DNA from: BNXB01 sp031556375
GTDB lineage: Bacteria > Bacteroidota > Bacteroidia > Bacteroidales > Azobacteroidaceae
NCBI GenBank assembly: GCA_031556375.1
Contig: JAVBTA010000004.1
Coordinates: 1 to 64,000 of the forward strand
Reading direction: 5' to 3'
DNA length: 64,000 bases
The notes below the pieces were generated by a model that made no database searches, was not told the DNA's origin, and was given only the letters and a program-made list of their open reading frames with translations. The position numbers were made by a program, and so were the translations under genes. Positions 53,597 through 62,421 of this stretch are shown here, piece by piece. Numbering within the stretch: position 1 is the first letter of the stretch; each line of letters opens with the position of its first letter.

Positions 53597-55363
53597 ATGA
53601 AAAAGATATATTATTTACTCATTGCAGTAATTGTTTTACTAACAGCTTGTGATGACAATTTCCTGGAACGAAATCCCGAATCTAATATCAGCGATAAAAA
53701 TTTCTGGAAATCCGCAAATGACATGAAAATGTATGCGAATAATTTTTATAACGTCTTTTGGCCAGGATATACCGGCTATGGTACGATTGGGAATTATGGA
53801 AGCGATGGTGATAATGGAACTGATATCCAGATGACCAACGCATACAATACAACGATTAACGGAGAACGTGTTGTTCCTCCATCCGGAGGGGGATGGTCTT
53901 CCGGGAACTGGTCGGCGCTCAGGGATGTGAATTATTTTATGGATAATTATACGAAGGCAGATCTGCCGATATCAGACATAAAACAATACGTTGCCGAAGC
54001 CCGGTTTTTCCGTGCTATGTTCTATTTTGACAAAGTCAGAATATTTGGTGATATACCCTGGTATTCCTCTGTTTTGAGTATGGATTCCGAAGCTTTATAC
54101 AAAGCCCGCGATCCTCGTAACATAGTAGTAGATTCTATTCTGAATGACCTGGATATTGCAATATCTTATCTACCTGCAAGAGGAAGTTGGACAGGCCGGA
54201 TCACCAAAGAAGTCGCTTTAATTTACCAGGCCCGTGTCGCTCTTTATGAAGGTACCTGGGAAAAATATCATGCAGGTACGGCCTTTGGCATTAACGGTTC
54301 TGACGGAAGTAAGTATTTACAAAAAGCGGCAGATGCAGCAAAAGACCTGATGGATCTTAAAACCTGCGGATTGGATAATGCAGGTATTGAAAATGGATAT
54401 ACAAACCTGTTCAATAAGGAAGATTACGCTTCCAGTAAAGAGGTAATCTTCTGGAAGAAATATGATGTAGCCCAAGGACAATATCACGTTTGGGGCCGTT
54501 ACACCAGAATGGGCTCCGGACGCGGAGTTAGTAAATCAATGATTGATTCCTATTTATGCAGCGACGGAAAACCTATTTCAGCCAGTTCGTTATATCAGGG
54601 TGATGCCACGCTGGCCGATGTTGTAAAAAACCGGGATCCCCGCTTGGCTCAAACTATTTGTAATAACAGTAACCAACTGATGTGGGATAATGGAACTTAC
54701 TTCGATTATCCTGGTTTTGACGGAGACAATGAAATACGAAGTGTAAACGGTTATCAATTATATAAGGGACATAATCCCAGCTTTTCCCAGTATAATTCTT
54801 CTCAATGTCTGACGGGATTGATCTATTTTCGTTATGCAGAAGCATTGTTGACCTATGCCGAAGCCAAAGCCGAATTAGGAACAATAACTCAGGATGATAT
54901 TGACAAATCTATTAACTTATTGAGAAAACGGGTAGGTATGAATAACGGATTATTGAATTTAGGAAGTATTACCAAGGATCCGAATTGGGAATTTCCTAAT
55001 CTAAGCCCAATCATTAATGAAGTAAGACGTGAACGAAAAGTAGAACTTTGTTGTGAGGGATTACGCCTGAATGATATTTTCCGTTGGGCCGCTGCCGACG
55101 AGTTAATAGTAGGCAAACGACCTCTTGGAGCCAAGAAAGCACAATGGACCAATGATCCCAACCTACCGACAACCATACGTACAGCACTGTCCAGCCGCGA
55201 TTATGACACCAATCCGGATGGTTATATCGATCCTTTTAAAAATAAGAGCGCTTTAGCAAATGGATACCAATTCAAAATCAATCGGGATTATCTTTCTCCA
55301 TTGCCAATTAATGAGAGAGTGCTTAATCCGAATCTAACACAAAATCCGGGCTGGGATCAATAA
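53597..55363 (+). CDS. SusD/RagB family surface lipoprotein
   Basis: This 588-residue lipoprotein (VIVLLTACDDN, Cys at 18) has the family's N-terminal start (FLERNPESNISDKNFWKSANDMKMYANNFY), the TPR-like core (AEARFFRAMFYFDKVRIFGDIPW, RITKEVALIYQARVALYEGTW) and the C-terminal block RRERKVELCCEGLRLNDIFRWAA. It would cap the SusC barrel and bind the ligand. It follows the SusC gene by 47 bases. Confidence 0.95.
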   Translation: MKKIYYLLIAVIVLLTACDDNFLERNPESNISDKNFWKSANDMKMYANNFYNVFWPGYTGYGTIGNYGSDGDNGTDIQMTNAYNTTINGERVVPPSGGGWSSGNWSALRDVNYFMDNYTKADLPISDIKQYVAEARFFRAMFYFDKVRIFGDIPWYSSVLSMDSEALYKARDPRNIVVDSILNDLDIAISYLPARGSWTGRITKEVALIYQARVALYEGTWEKYHAGTAFGINGSDGSKYLQKAADAAKDLMDLKTCGLDNAGIENGYTNLFNKEDYASSKEVIFWKKYDVAQGQYHVWGRYTRMGSGRGVSKSMIDSYLCSDGKPISASSLYQGDATLADVVKNRDPRLAQTICNNSNQLMWDNGTYFDYPGFDGDNEIRSVNGYQLYKGHNPSFSQYNSSQCLTGLIYFRYAEALLTYAEAKAELGTITQDDIDKSINLLRKRVGMNNGLLNLGSITKDPNWEFPNLSPIINEVRRERKVELCCEGLRLNDIFRWAAADELIVGKRPLGAKKAQWTNDPNLPTTIRTALSSRDYDTNPDGYIDPFKNKSALANGYQFKINRDYLSPLPINERVLNPNLTQNPGWDQ

Positions 55364-55379
55364 AACCTGAGAATGATAG

Positions 55380-55437
55380 ATATCAGCATTGGGCTGATAT
55401 AAACAAGAATGGTATGTCGGATTGACATGCCATTCTT
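55380..55437. terminator. Terminator hairpins between convergent SusD-like and Gcr-like genes
   Basis: ATATCAGC (55380-55387) pairs with GCTGATAT (55393-55400). A second 14-bp stem (55405-55418 with 55424-55437, one G-T wobble) overlaps the stop of the minus-strand gene. T-rich and A-rich flanks allow action in both directions. Confidence 0.75.
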
Positions 55438-57460
55438 AATTTTGAGTACGTTTCATCAACAGATCCTCCGGTTTTCTTTCAATCTTCGGCGGATAAACGA
55501 AATCCAAAGGATAGCGAAACAACAAACGGCGCAGATAAGTTAATAAATTCTTATATTGAGCAAATTTTACTCCCCTGGAAATGGAAGCCGTAATAAACGC
55601 CAGAAAAAAGCTGATTAAAAAATTAAAGAAACCAATAAACAAAATCCCTGTAATAGTCATTATCAGGTCTAAAGTACCGACATGATATCCTAAGCCTTGC
55701 AGACCAATTGCAAATTGTCCGGTAGAAATAGTGATATGCCGGATATCGAAGTCTACTCCGAAAATATATCCGAAAAATGCGGCCATTCCCAGACAAAATC
55801 CAAGGAAAATATTACCGGCGACCGGCCCCAGGTTTTTACCCACATACGAAGCAAACTTATGGATATTTTCTTTTTTGAAAAACCGATTGAGAAAAGGGTG
55901 ATCCTCTATACGCTGAGGTATCTTCCCATGTATGACCCGGTTATCAAAAAAACCGGTAACGAGCCCCGATAAATACAGGAAGACTCCTGTGTTACAAGCA
56001 TAGATTAAACAATTGGATTTAAGTGGATTTTGCCAATCCAGGAGCTCCTGGGCATGTACTCCTTCAACAATATTAGCACCAAAAATAAGATAATATAGCA
56101 GCGAAATAAGTAAGGCCACAGGAAACGTAATCCCGAGGTTTCCCACAAAAGAAGCTGTCTGACTTCTCCATACTTTCGATAATAAGATAGCCAGTCGCGA
56201 CATAGAGTTTTTTTCTTTGTGACTATCCATCGCGCTTGCAATAGCTGAAGCCGTCATTGCCGGTTGTTTGGTAGCTAATGTAGAACCGGTGAGGTGAATA
56301 CCAACGAACCCGGCAGAATAGTTAAGGCTATAGAAGAACCCTTGCCAAAAAGGCGCCATCGCTATTTTATGCAAGAAACCTTTGATCACAGCCATTAATG
56401 CAGCAAAAACGCCCCCTCCCATAGCTGATCTGAACATTGTAAAATATTCTTTCCTGGTAGTCGTAATGTAATGTTCCCCCGTATCATGCTGATGGTCTGT
56501 AATACGATAAGCAAGGACTTTTATATCCGACCTGATAAGTCCGATAAGGCTATTCTTGGTGTTTTCATTCCTGACTACGTCCTGAAATGACTGAACCATA
56601 AACATTATATCGACAGCCTCTCCACGGTCTACTATCTCCAGGATAATAGTCATCCGGACTATCAATTGGCGAATCTGCTTCAATAAATAAGTCTGCTGTA
56701 GACTGGTACCGACAGTGACACTCTCCGTTTTTAGTCGTTCCGCAGCCTCATCACATTTTTTCAGAGAACGGCGCAATTCAGATTTAATAATATCGTATTT
56801 TTCTTCAATCACCGGACTGTGTTCCGTGAAATTAATAAGATTCTGGGAGTATCTGTTTTGCTTGATAAACATTGCCATTTCCTCTCCTGTAAGCCATTCC
56901 CGGACTTCTTTATTCATGCTGAGGGAAACCACTCTACAGGAAATTATGTGTAAAGACCGGTTGAGTTTTTCAAGCATTTGATGGTCAGAAAAATTAAGCC
57001 TGAGTTTCATTAACAGAAAAAACTCTATCCACAGTTTCGAATCAACTTTTTCTATCCAACGAATATCTGTACTTTTGTAAAAAATCGTATCTACAACCCG
57101 TAACAAACTATCTTTTCGTCTCTGAACCGGTAATATTTTATGCTTAAAACGGCTGGAGAATTCCACAAAAAAACTGGGCTCTGTCTCTATTCCGCTTGAA
57201 GTAAAGAGTTCCAGGATTTCTGAATGTATAATCACCTGGGTAAAAATATAACGCAGTCTTCTCAGTAAAGTCGGGTCTGCTTTCAGGATACAAATTAATT
57301 GCCAAAGAGATTTTTCTGCAGTTTCATAATCGCCGTAAAATACCGGACGAATTCTCGAAAATAAACCGACAAGCAGCTCTACACTCTGATCGTTATATCC
57401 GCCATCTTCTCTTATATTCTGTAGGGCTTCTTCTATCGTTTTAGGGTGCTGTAAACTCAT
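55436..57460 (-). CDS. Gcr/SpecificRecomb family membrane protein
   Basis: This 674-residue protein matches the family annotated as site-specific recombinase Gcr: a helical soluble N-terminal half (ALQNIREDGGYNDQSVELLVGLFSRIRPV, RRSLKKCDEAAERL) and a C-terminal half with several membrane helices (SAMGGGVFAALMAVIKGFLHKIA, FGYIFGVDFDIRHITISTGQFAIGLQGLG, LFIGFFNFLISFFLAFITASISRG). No recombinase catalytic residues of the Tyr or Ser type are visible. A membrane function is more likely than DNA recombination, in spite of the family name. Confidence 0.82.
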   Translation of the reverse strand: MSLQHPKTIEEALQNIREDGGYNDQSVELLVGLFSRIRPVFYGDYETAEKSLWQLICILKADPTLLRRLRYIFTQVIIHSEILELFTSSGIETEPSFFVEFSSRFKHKILPVQRRKDSLLRVVDTIFYKSTDIRWIEKVDSKLWIEFFLLMKLRLNFSDHQMLEKLNRSLHIISCRVVSLSMNKEVREWLTGEEMAMFIKQNRYSQNLINFTEHSPVIEEKYDIIKSELRRSLKKCDEAAERLKTESVTVGTSLQQTYLLKQIRQLIVRMTIILEIVDRGEAVDIMFMVQSFQDVVRNENTKNSLIGLIRSDIKVLAYRITDHQHDTGEHYITTTRKEYFTMFRSAMGGGVFAALMAVIKGFLHKIAMAPFWQGFFYSLNYSAGFVGIHLTGSTLATKQPAMTASAIASAMDSHKEKNSMSRLAILLSKVWRSQTASFVGNLGITFPVALLISLLYYLIFGANIVEGVHAQELLDWQNPLKSNCLIYACNTGVFLYLSGLVTGFFDNRVIHGKIPQRIEDHPFLNRFFKKENIHKFASYVGKNLGPVAGNIFLGFCLGMAAFFGYIFGVDFDIRHITISTGQFAIGLQGLGYHVGTLDLIMTITGILFIGFFNFLISFFLAFITASISRGVKFAQYKNLLTYLRRLLFRYPLDFVYPPKIERKPEDLLMKRTQN

Positions 57461-57506
57461 TGTGATTTTTTTTTATCCAAAGGTAAAGAAATATCATGAA
57501 AAATAG

Positions 57507-57537
57507 TTGTCTGGGATTATAAAAAAACATAACTTTG
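57507..57537 (+). promoter_or_regulatory. Promoter of the esterase gene
   Basis: TTG at 57507-57509, a 20-base spacer and TAACTTTG at 57530-57537, start near 57544, ATG at 57581. Confidence 0.65.
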
Positions 57538-57580
57538 TTTTTATTGATAAATTTTACATATAAAAATAAACTAAGTTAAT

Positions 57581-58354
57581 ATGAAATTCCTATTATCCTC
57601 AATTTTATTTCTCCTCTCAGCTTTAAGTCTGAATGCTCAGGAATACGTTGCTAAAAAATTCATTTTAAATAATGACACTCTTCAATACCGAGAATTACTG
57701 CCGGAGAGCTATACCAAGGGGAAAAAATATCCTTTGATACTATTTCTTCATGGAGCCGGGGAAAGAGGCTCAGACAACCAATCTCAGTTAACACACGGCT
57801 CGATGATGTTTACCAACCCCGTAAACATGGAAAAATATCCGGCAATTGTCTTATTTCCTCAATGTCCGAAAGACCTTTACTGGGCATTTGAAAAACGACC
57901 GGCTACAGGTTTCGGGCTAAACACATTTCCTTCGGATTATCCGACTCCGGGAATATTGCAAACAGTAAAAGCTCTTCTTGATCAATACATCGCATCAGGA
58001 GATATAGATACTGACAGGATTTATATCATCGGACTCTCCATGGGAGGAATGGGAACTTTCGACCTGGTTTGCCGCTTTCCGGATATTTTTGCTGCTGCGA
58101 TCCCAATCTGTGGAGGAGTCAATCCCGAACGGCTGAAAACTCCGGCCGGAAAAGTAAAATTCAGGATCTATCATGGGGACAAAGACGATGTTGTTCCTAC
58201 CGAAAATTCCAGAAAGGCCTACAAAGCCCTTAAAAAATACGGGGCTGATGTAGAATATATAGAATTTGTAGGATGCAACCATGGTAGTTGGGATCCTGCG
58301 TTTAACCAACCGGACTTCTTATCCTGGTTATTTTCCCAGAAAAAAGAGAAGTAA
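57581..58354 (+). CDS. Secreted alpha/beta hydrolase (esterase or peptidase-like)
   Basis: This 257-residue protein has a signal peptide (ends SLNAQ at 20) and a complete serine-hydrolase triad pattern: nucleophile S153 in GLSMGGMGT, acid in HGDKDDVVPTE (about residue 207) and His in CNHGSWDPAF (about 238), plus an oxyanion HGAGERG block. It resembles the poly(3-hydroxybutyrate)-depolymerase or feruloyl-esterase-like family. The substrate is not known. It lies 13 bases before the histidine kinase gene, so it may be regulated with it. Confidence 0.88.
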   Translation: MKFLLSSILFLLSALSLNAQEYVAKKFILNNDTLQYRELLPESYTKGKKYPLILFLHGAGERGSDNQSQLTHGSMMFTNPVNMEKYPAIVLFPQCPKDLYWAFEKRPATGFGLNTFPSDYPTPGILQTVKALLDQYIASGDIDTDRIYIIGLSMGGMGTFDLVCRFPDIFAAAIPICGGVNPERLKTPAGKVKFRIYHGDKDDVVPTENSRKAYKALKKYGADVEYIEFVGCNHGSWDPAFNQPDFLSWLFSQKKEK

Positions 58355-58367
58355 TACTACCTGATAT

Positions 58368-59588
58368 ATGTCCAATTTTAAATCCATAGTATCATTCGTA
58401 CTGGTTTTACTTTTAAGTACATTCCTGTATCAGATTTATTGGGTCTGGACATATTACCATGAACAATCGTCCAAACTGGAACTGGATATTTTATCCGCCA
58501 TGAGATCTGCAAATGACCAATTGATCTTTCAAAAAGGGGGACAAGTCAGTATCGAAGAATTAAAGACTGATGAATTTTATATTTACAACGACCTGCTACA
58601 AGGCGAATTAATGCAACGGGATCTCATTTTCAAGTCTGTACTGGAAATGATCGATACCAAACAGGAAAAAGTATTGGTGCGAATACCGGATACAATTGTT
58701 AATGATAAAAATCCAGGATACCAAAACTATACTTATGCTTTCGACCTGAATCAATCGTATGCTTACCGGCTCTGGGTAAAAGACACGAATATCTTTCTTC
58801 TGAAGCAAATGTTGGGAATTATCCTGGCTTCATTCCTGATGATGATTGCCCTCATAGTTTCATACATCTACTTATTAAGAATCATTCTAAAACAGAAAAA
58901 TCTGGATGAAATCAAGGGCGATTTTATCAATAACATGACCCATGAACTAAAAACGCCGATATCCGTGGCCTATGCAGCAACCGATGCCCTGTTGAATCAT
59001 GGTATGCTGGAGGATAAAGAAAAGCGCGTCATTTACCTGAATGCTTCAAAAAAACAATTGGAACACCTTTCCGGATTGGTAGAACAAATCCTGACAATGT
59101 CGGTCGAGGAACGAAAAAACATGAAATTAAACCTTTCTGAAATCCGTTTATCAGAGGTATTCGAACAATTGAAACAACAATATTCTTTAAATACTTCAAA
59201 ACCACTGGATGTACAGCTCGATCTGTACCCGGAAAATATCGTTATCACTGCCGATAAGACCCATTTCAACAACATATTATCCAACTTAATAGACAATGCT
59301 ATCAAATATTCCGGCGAAAGTGTAAAAATACTTTTGTCGGCAAAACAAAAAGATGATGAGATCTGTATTGCCGTCAAAGACAACGGCATAGGAATCCCTG
59401 CTGTATCATTACCTAAAATTTTCGATCGTTTTTATCGTGTACCCAAAGGAGATATACACGACATAAAAGGCTATGGTTTAGGGTTATATTATGTGAAAAT
59501 GATTATTAAAAAACAGGGCTGGAGGATTAATGTACAAAGTAAAGAAGGAGAAGGAACCGAATTTTTAATCCAATGGAAAACGACATAA
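58368..59588 (+). CDS. Sensor histidine kinase
   Basis: This 406-residue kinase has two membrane segments (about residues 7-26 and 146-170) around a periplasmic sensor of roughly 120 residues, no clear HAMP, then HisKA with phospho-acceptor H192 (FINNMTHELKTPIS) and HATPase_c (NLIDNAIKYSGESV, DNGIGIPAVSLPKIFDRFYR, GYGLGLYYVKMI). It would phosphorylate the response regulator whose gene overlaps its end by 16 bases. Confidence 0.94.
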   Translation: MSNFKSIVSFVLVLLLSTFLYQIYWVWTYYHEQSSKLELDILSAMRSANDQLIFQKGGQVSIEELKTDEFYIYNDLLQGELMQRDLIFKSVLEMIDTKQEKVLVRIPDTIVNDKNPGYQNYTYAFDLNQSYAYRLWVKDTNIFLLKQMLGIILASFLMMIALIVSYIYLLRIILKQKNLDEIKGDFINNMTHELKTPISVAYAATDALLNHGMLEDKEKRVIYLNASKKQLEHLSGLVEQILTMSVEERKNMKLNLSEIRLSEVFEQLKQQYSLNTSKPLDVQLDLYPENIVITADKTHFNNILSNLIDNAIKYSGESVKILLSAKQKDDEICIAVKDNGIGIPAVSLPKIFDRFYRVPKGDIHDIKGYGLGLYYVKMIIKKQGWRINVQSKEGEGTEFLIQWKTT

Positions 59589-60259
59589 AAATACTGGTAG
59601 TAGAAGATGAATCTACTCTGCAAATGATTGTCCGTGACGTATTGGAAAAACAGGGATATATTGTAGAACAGGCATCCAATGGAAATGAGGGTCTGCGTTT
59701 ATTCTACGAATTCCAGCCGGACCTGGTTGTTGCGGATATTATGATGCCTCAACTCGACGGGTTAAGTATGACTCAACAGATAAGGCAAAACAATAACAAA
59801 ACCCCTATCCTATTCCTTACCGCAAAATCCAAAACAGAAGATGTTGTCAAAGGATTTGAAACCGGAGGTAACGATTATCTGAAAAAACCTTTCGGGATGG
59901 ATGAACTATTGGTACGGATTAAAGCACTGCTCAACCGGAACCAATCCAAGGAAGAAGAATTAGTAACTCGTTACAAAATAGGAGAATATGATCTCGATAT
60001 AGTGCATCAAACACTGTCGTATCAAGACTCGGTCGAAAACTTATCTCATCGTGAGACAGCCATTCTGGAGCGTTTGTGCAAAAATCAAAACCATATTCTC
60101 GATAGTCAGTCGGTCTTACTGGATCTCTGGGGTGATGATAATTTCTTCAATTTAAGGAGTTTGCATGTGTTCGTTGTCAAATTGCGCAAGAAATTATCTA
60201 AAGATCCGAAAATTCAAATCCTGAATATCCGGGGAGTCGGGTACAAACTAACTTTCTGA
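59573..60259 (+). CDS. OmpR-family response regulator
   Basis: This 228-residue regulator has a receiver with phospho-acceptor D55 (LVVADIMMPQLDG), the conserved Lys in FLTAKSKTEDV and KKPFGMDELL, and a C-terminal winged helix (LSHRETAILERLCKNQNHILDSQSVLLDLWGDD, LNIRGVGYKLTF). It forms a two-component pair with the preceding kinase. RprX/RprY of Bacteroides is a plausible orthologue, but I cannot prove it from memory. Confidence 0.94.
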   Translation: MENDIKILVVEDESTLQMIVRDVLEKQGYIVEQASNGNEGLRLFYEFQPDLVVADIMMPQLDGLSMTQQIRQNNNKTPILFLTAKSKTEDVVKGFETGGNDYLKKPFGMDELLVRIKALLNRNQSKEEELVTRYKIGEYDLDIVHQTLSYQDSVENLSHRETAILERLCKNQNHILDSQSVLLDLWGDDNFFNLRSLHVFVVKLRKKLSKDPKIQILNIRGVGYKLTF

Positions 60260-60268
60260 TTTAATCGT

Positions 60269-60413
60269 TTATTTGAGAATCGGCGGTGGCGGTGGAACCA
60301 TATAGTCCAATGCGTTATATCTCCTTAAAGATTTAACTATTACATCCTCAACTTTATTCACAAAATCTTTATAATCAGAATCATCCTTCTTTTTTATTTG
60401 TATTTTAATTTTG
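60269..60413 (-). other. Possible remnant or small frame ending in a five-proline motif
   Basis: Directly downstream of the second tonB is a frame of about 48 codons without ATG (SDYKDFVNKVEDVIVKSL, then DYMVPPPPPILK). Composition is protein-like and the proline run recalls TonB-type linkers. It may be a relic of a longer gene or use a rare start (GTG or ATT). Confidence 0.35.
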
Positions 60414-61235
60414 TTAATTCATTAATTTGAATCGAACCGGCAGGTTGTAATAAACCCGGACAGGAACTCCATTTTGCTTGCCAGGAATCCATTTAGGCAT
60501 TTTTTTGATCACGCGGACAGCCTCTTTATCGCAATTGGGACTTAAAGACCGGAGGATATCAACAGTTCCGATAGATCCGTCTTTCTCAACTACGAATCTG
60601 ACTCTTACAGCTCCTTGAGTTCCCATTTCCTGATCGACAACCGGATAAACCAGATTTTTTTGCAAGAATTCCATTAGTTCGGTATCTCCTCCGGGATATG
60701 TAGGCATTTGATCTACATAATCGACAATTTTATCGGTAACAACGGGATCTACAAGTATCGGTTCTGTTATATCACTGATTACAAATCCAGGTCCATCTGT
60801 ATTTCCGCCATGTGTTACATCTGCGATCACACCATGAGATTCTGTTAATGCTTGTTGTGTAAGAATCATATCTTCTTCTGTTAGCTGATTGTCCGCCACG
60901 ACTACCAATTCCAGGAATTTAACCGATTCGACTATCGGAAGAGGAGGAATATCGATTACAATCGGCTCTGGAATATCATCATCTTTTTCTTGATAAAGGT
61001 CTATTAAAGTATGTTCTCCATCTACATTCACAATCATGTTTGTATTTTGAGCAGATCCTTTATTAAAGAAACCATTCACAAGAATCATCAAACCTACGAC
61101 CAGGAAGACAATGAGCATGGCCTTGATATGACGTTTTGTAGACTCCATACGGATACGGTAGGCTCCATATGTTTTATTCTTTCCTGCGAAAACCAGTTCG
61201 CACCATTCTTTTGAAAATAAATTAATCCGGTTCAT
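60414..61235 (-). CDS. Second TonB-like energy transducer
   Basis: I start this 273-residue protein at the ATG at 61235, giving the usual Bacteroidetes start (NRINLFSKEWCELVFAGKNKTYGAYRIR), and not at the longer frame from 61313. A cytosolic N-terminus, one membrane segment (about 40-60), a periplasmic linker with short proline units (PEPIVIDIPPLPIVE) and a C-terminal TonB domain (YPGGDTELMEFLQKNLVYP, GAVRVRFVVEKDGSIGTVDI, YNLPVRFKLM) follow. It stands alone without ExbB/ExbD genes and could share those encoded at 5507-6628. Confidence 0.9.
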   Translation of the reverse strand: MNRINLFSKEWCELVFAGKNKTYGAYRIRMESTKRHIKAMLIVFLVVGLMILVNGFFNKGSAQNTNMIVNVDGEHTLIDLYQEKDDDIPEPIVIDIPPLPIVESVKFLELVVVADNQLTEEDMILTQQALTESHGVIADVTHGGNTDGPGFVISDITEPILVDPVVTDKIVDYVDQMPTYPGGDTELMEFLQKNLVYPVVDQEMGTQGAVRVRFVVEKDGSIGTVDILRSLSPNCDKEAVRVIKKMPKWIPGKQNGVPVRVYYNLPVRFKLMN

Positions 61236-61335
61236 AGTAGTAACATTTAGAGGGTTTGTAAATTTTCTATTTACTCTCGTTGTTACTGCAAAGAACCGGA
61301 TTAATTTATACAAACTGTACTTCCGTTTTGCTATA

Positions 61336-61355
61336 TAGTGTTATCTAGTGTTATC
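61336..61355. promoter_or_regulatory. Tandem direct repeat upstream of the second tonB
   Basis: TAGTGTTATC occurs twice without spacer (61336-61345 and 61346-61355), 100 bases before the tonB start. Repeats of this size and phase often bind a tandem dimer. Confidence 0.35.
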
Positions 61356-61484
61356 ATCCGGATAGAATACCGTTCAAAACCTCATAAAACGTTATAATTA
61401 ACACACATTACGGAAATAAGAAAAACATTCATCGTCTTATCTATGTTATTGAAAAACGATTATGAATTTTTTCGGAAAAATTGA

Positions 61485-61492
61485 TACCTTTG
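61485..61492 (+). promoter_or_regulatory. -7 box of the VOC-family gene
   Basis: TACCTTTG matches the consensus; no clear -33 box. A start near 61499 leaves about 50 bases to the ATG at 61548. Confidence 0.5.
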
Positions 61493-61547
61493 TAAAGGTA
61501 TTATCTTTATATCAAACAAATTGTCAAATCTTTTTAAAATTAAAATT

Positions 61548-61967
61548 ATGGCTGTTATTAATTCCTATTTGTCTTTCGAAGGTACCTGCGAAGCTGCTTT
61601 CAACTTCTACAAGTCTGTATTTGGTGGAGAATTTACGTATGTCGGACGATATAAAGACATGCCGTCTTCAGAACATCCTATTCCCGATGCATTAAAAGAT
61701 AAAATTATGCACATCTCCCTGCCCATCAGCCAGGAAACTGTATTGTTCGGAGCCGACATGATGGAAGAACTTGGTTTTAAGCCTACATTTGGAGATAATA
61801 TCGCTCTTTCTGTCAGCACAAAAGACGAGGCTGAAACAAGAAAGATCTTCAATGGTCTTGCTGAAGGTGGTACGATCACGATGCCATTAGAAAAAACATT
61901 CTGGTCTCCCTTATTCGGTATGGCAACGGATAAATTTGGTATTAACTGGATGGTGAGTTACGAATAA
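61548..61967 (+). CDS. VOC (glyoxalase/bleomycin-resistance) superfamily protein, PhnB-like
   Basis: This 139-residue protein shows the paired beta-alpha-beta-beta-beta units of the vicinal-oxygen-chelate fold: AVINSYLSFEGTCEAAFNFYKSVFGGEF and NIALSVSTKDEAETRKIFNGLAEGG, ending FGMATDKFGINWMVSY. It is PhnB-like (3-demethylubiquinone-9 methyltransferase domain family), and the biochemical role of this group is unknown. The ATG at 61548 is chosen over an upstream TTG at 61521. Confidence 0.88.
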   Translation: MAVINSYLSFEGTCEAAFNFYKSVFGGEFTYVGRYKDMPSSEHPIPDALKDKIMHISLPISQETVLFGADMMEELGFKPTFGDNIALSVSTKDEAETRKIFNGLAEGGTITMPLEKTFWSPLFGMATDKFGINWMVSYE

Positions 61968-61983
61968 AAATTTACAATATTGA

Positions 61984-62018
61984 ATGATTGTGTCCAAATG
62001 GGCACAATCATCATTTTT
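61984..62018. terminator. Bidirectional terminator
   Basis: A 12-bp stem (61984-61995 with 62000-62011, one wobble) with a four-base loop is followed by a T6 tract. It separates the VOC gene from the convergent DMT gene and touches the latter's stop codon. Confidence 0.8.
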
Positions 62019-62379
62019 TGAATATAAAATAAACAGCCAGAATCAAGAAGACAAAACCGACGAAATGGTTTGTTTTGAAGGTTTCATTTTTAAATACTAA
62101 TGTCGTAAAAGCGGTAAATACAACTAAAGTAATCACCTCCTGCATCACTTTAAGTTGCCAGAGATTAAACGGCCCTCCATTTCCATCAAATCCAATACGA
62201 TTTGCAGGAACCTGAAAGCAATACTCAAACAAAGCAATTCCCCAACTAAGCAAAATGATAGCCGGAAGTCCCCAGTTATTAAACCAGTGCATTTCCTTAA
62301 ACTTCAGGTGACCATACCATGCAAAGGTCATAAATATATTCGAACAGACTAATAATCCGACAGTTGTGAGCGATTTCAT
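62011..62379 (-). CDS. DMT-type small membrane protein (DUF486)
   Basis: This 122-residue protein has four membrane helices, matching the DUF486 family (MKSLTTVGLLVCSNIFMTFAW, ILLSWGIALFEYCFQVPANRIG, GGPFNLWQLKVMQEVITL). The family resembles half-size drug/metabolite transporters, but no substrate is known. The promoter -7 box at 62398-62405 (minus) places the transcription start near 62391, so the ATG at 62379 and not 62400 is used. Confidence 0.87.
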   Translation of the reverse strand: MKSLTTVGLLVCSNIFMTFAWYGHLKFKEMHWFNNWGLPAIILLSWGIALFEYCFQVPANRIGFDGNGGPFNLWQLKVMQEVITLVVFTAFTTLVFKNETFKTNHFVGFVFLILAVYFIFKK

Positions 62380-62397
62380 TTTTCTACATTTTGCCTG

Positions 62398-62405
62398 CAA
62401 AAGTA
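62398..62405 (-). promoter_or_regulatory. -7 box of the DUF486 gene, decides its start
   Basis: TACTTTTG on the minus strand; transcription from about 62391 excludes the in-frame ATG at 62400. Confidence 0.55.
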
Positions 62406-62421
62406 CATAAAGAAATTGACA

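Noticed and set aside
55436..57460. Mobile element marked by a site-specific recombinase
   Set aside because: The protein is a membrane protein of the Gcr family; no attachment repeats or other mobile genes flank it.
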